From Orientallactaga sibirica (Eukaryota; Chordata; Mammalia; Rodentia; Dipodidae): 64,000 nt of DNA. Numbering within the stretch: position 1 is the stretch's first letter; every line of letters starts with the position of its first letter. Positions 62,118 through 64,000 of this stretch are shown in pieces. The notes under the pieces were generated by a model, which saw nothing but the letters and a program-made list of their open reading frames with translations, made no database searches and had not been told where the DNA came from. A program made the position numbers and the translations under genes. The DNA lies in NCBI GenBank assembly GCA_036365145.1, contig JAEOAD010001513.1, positions 248,001-312,000 on the forward strand. Direction: 5' to 3'.

Positions 62118-64000
62118 GAAATAAGCTAATTCGGTTCCAGGAACCAGTTGCTTTCCTACAAAGAAGGTTGAGTGCAGCAAGTTCAAACTTTCCTTGTCAA
62201 TGTAATCTAAAAAGATGCACAACTTAGTAGATTCGCCTCATTTCTAAGGTAGTTTGTTTAGAATACAAACATCTTCAGTACTGAACACTGTCCTGTGTGT
62301 AATAAGTTAATTCGTTTCTAGGAAACCGTTTCCTTTCTACGAAGATGGTTGAGTGCAGCAAGTTCAAACTTTACTTGTGTGTGTAATCTGACATTATGTA
62401 CAAGTTAGTAGAATCGCCTCATTTCTAGTTTCTTTAGAAAACAAACATCTTCAATACCGAACATTGTACTGTGTGAAATAAGCTAATTCGGTTCGAGGAA
62501 TCAGTTTCCTTTCTATGAAAAAGGTTGAGTTTAGCAAGTTCAAACTTTCCTTGTTAATGTAATCTAAAAAGATGTCCAAGTTAGTAGATTCGCCTCATTT
62601 CTAAAGGAGTTCAGTTGGCAAACAAACATCTTCATTACCGAACACTGTACTATGTGAAATAAGCTAGTTCGGTTCTAGGAATCACTTGCTTTACTACGCC
62701 GAGGATTGAGTGCTGCAAGTTCAAACTTTCCTAGTTTGTGTAATCTAACAAGATGTCCAAGATAGGAGATTGGCCTCATTTGTAAAGTAGTTTGTTGAGA
62801 AACAAAAATCTTCATTGCTGAACATTGTACTGTGTGAAATAAGCTAATTCGGTTCTAGTAATCATTTGCTTTCCTACAAAGAAGGTTGAGTGCAGCAAGT
62901 TCAAACTTTCCGTGTTAATGTAATCTAAAAAGATGCACAACTTTGTAGATCCGCCTCATTTCTAAAGTAGTTTGTGTACAAAACAAACGTCTTCATTACC
63001 GAACACTGTACTATGTGAAATAAGCTAGTTCGGTTCTAGGAATCACTTGCCTTCCTAGGAAGAAGGTTGAGTGCAGCAAGTTCAAACTTTTCTAGTTTGT
63101 GTAATCTAACAGGATGTACAAGTTAGTAGATTCGCCTCCTTTCTAGCTTCTTTACAAAACAAACATCTTCATTATCGAACACTGAACTGTGTGAAATAAG
63201 TTAATTCGGGTCTAGGAATAGGTCTCATTTCTATGAAGATGGTTGAGTTTAGCAAGGTCAAACTTTCCTTGTTAATGTAATCTGAAAAGATGTCCAAGTT
63301 AGTAGATTCGCCTCATTTCTAAAGTAGTTTCTTTAGAAAACAAACATCTTCAGCACCAAACACTGTACTATATGAAATGAGCTAGTTATGTTCTAGGAAT
63401 CCCTTTCTTTCCTACAAAGAAGGTTGAGTGCAGCAAGTTCAAGCTTTCCTAGTTTGTGTAATCAAACAAGATGTACAAGTTAGTAGATTGGCCTCATTTC
63501 TAATATAGTTTCTTTAGAAAACAAACATCATCAGTACCAAACACTATACTGTGTGAAATAAGTTAATTCGGTTCTAGGAATCAGTTGCTTTCCTCCAAAG
63601 AAGTTGAGTGCAGCAAGTTCAAACTTTCCTTGTTAATGTAATCTAAAAAGATGCACAACTTAGTAGATTCGCCTCATTTCTAAAGTAGTTTCTTTAGAAA
63701 ACAAACATCTTCAGTACTGAACACTGTACTGTGTGAAATAAGTTAATTCAGTTCTAGGAATCAGTTGCTTTCCTTCAAAGCAGGTTGAGTGCAGCAAGTT
63801 CAAACTTTCCCTGTTAATTTAATCTATAAAGATGCACAACTTAGTAGATTCACCTCATTTCTAAAGTGGTTTGTTTAGAAAACAAACATCTTCAGTACCC
63901 AATACTGTACTGTGTGAAATAACTTACTTCGGTTTTAAAAATCAGTTTCCTTTCTACGAAGATGGTTGAGTGCAGCAAGTTCAAACTTGTCCTGTTAATT

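Larger units (their letters stand above)
40660..64000 (+). repeat. Satellite DNA array, ~180-bp monomer (right arm)
   Basis: The array resumes in the same orientation and register and continues to the window end. A type marked by TTCAATCTTTCCTTGTTTGTG and GTAAGCTAAC recurs near 40670, 41750, 42830, 43190, 44280, 46260, 48075 and 52780; three intervals are close to 1,080 bp (six monomers), the remains of an older higher-order pattern. From about 56.9 kb onward a type with GTTTAGCAAGTTC and GATGTCCAAGTTAG becomes frequent. No other transposon or gene is visible. Confidence 0.96.

Noticed and set aside
1..64000. Alpha satellite identity
   Set aside because: The monomer is about 180 rather than 171 bp and I see no alpha-satellite sequence or complete CENP-B box.

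Overview
The window is eukaryotic, almost certainly mammalian, and consists of two components only. About 56.4 kb is a head-to-tail tandem satellite with a monomer of roughly 180 bp, all copies in one orientation (1-33098 and 40654-64000, roughly 310 monomers). The remainder is one 7,555-bp class II (betaretrovirus-like, MMTV/HML-like) endogenous provirus on the minus strand (33099-40653). No LINE, SINE, host gene, rRNA or tRNA gene was recognised. I cannot name the species. The satellite is not primate alpha satellite and I do not recognise its family; an array this long and pure suggests centromeric or pericentromeric heterochromatin, but that is inference.

Satellite layout. Monomers fall into several recurring sequence types. 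Most pairs are clearly diverged, but three places show recent amplification: a 3.8-kb, 21-monomer block present twice in tandem (about 390-8030); a 2.53-kb, 14-monomer block present twice in tandem (about 57060-62117); and one 181-bp monomer duplicated almost perfectly (54181-54542). Around 24.5-27 kb monomers are truncated and shuffled. Most monomers carry a perfect short inverted repeat and, on the minus strand, a sequence matching the first 12 positions of the CENP-B box but not its CGGG end.

Provirus. It lies antisense to the way the satellite is written here, between two intact copies of a 6-bp target-site duplication (GTTGAG), so it inserted cleanly into a monomer. Its 456-bp LTRs differ at 12 positions with no indels. 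In retroviral order (descending coordinates) it holds: 5' LTR, tRNA-Lys-type primer site, splice donor, broken gag, a gag-dUTPase-protease reading frame created by an internal deletion, a pro-pol frameshift heptamer, reverse transcriptase, RNase H plus integrase (separated from RT by a one-base frameshift), an env splice acceptor, an uninterrupted 558-codon env, polypurine tract and 3' LTR. Gag carries a nonsense codon, two frameshifts and the deletion, so the element cannot make its own particles; env is the only gene that looks complete.

Short open frames elsewhere in the satellite recur because the monomer recurs, and none looks like a gene.
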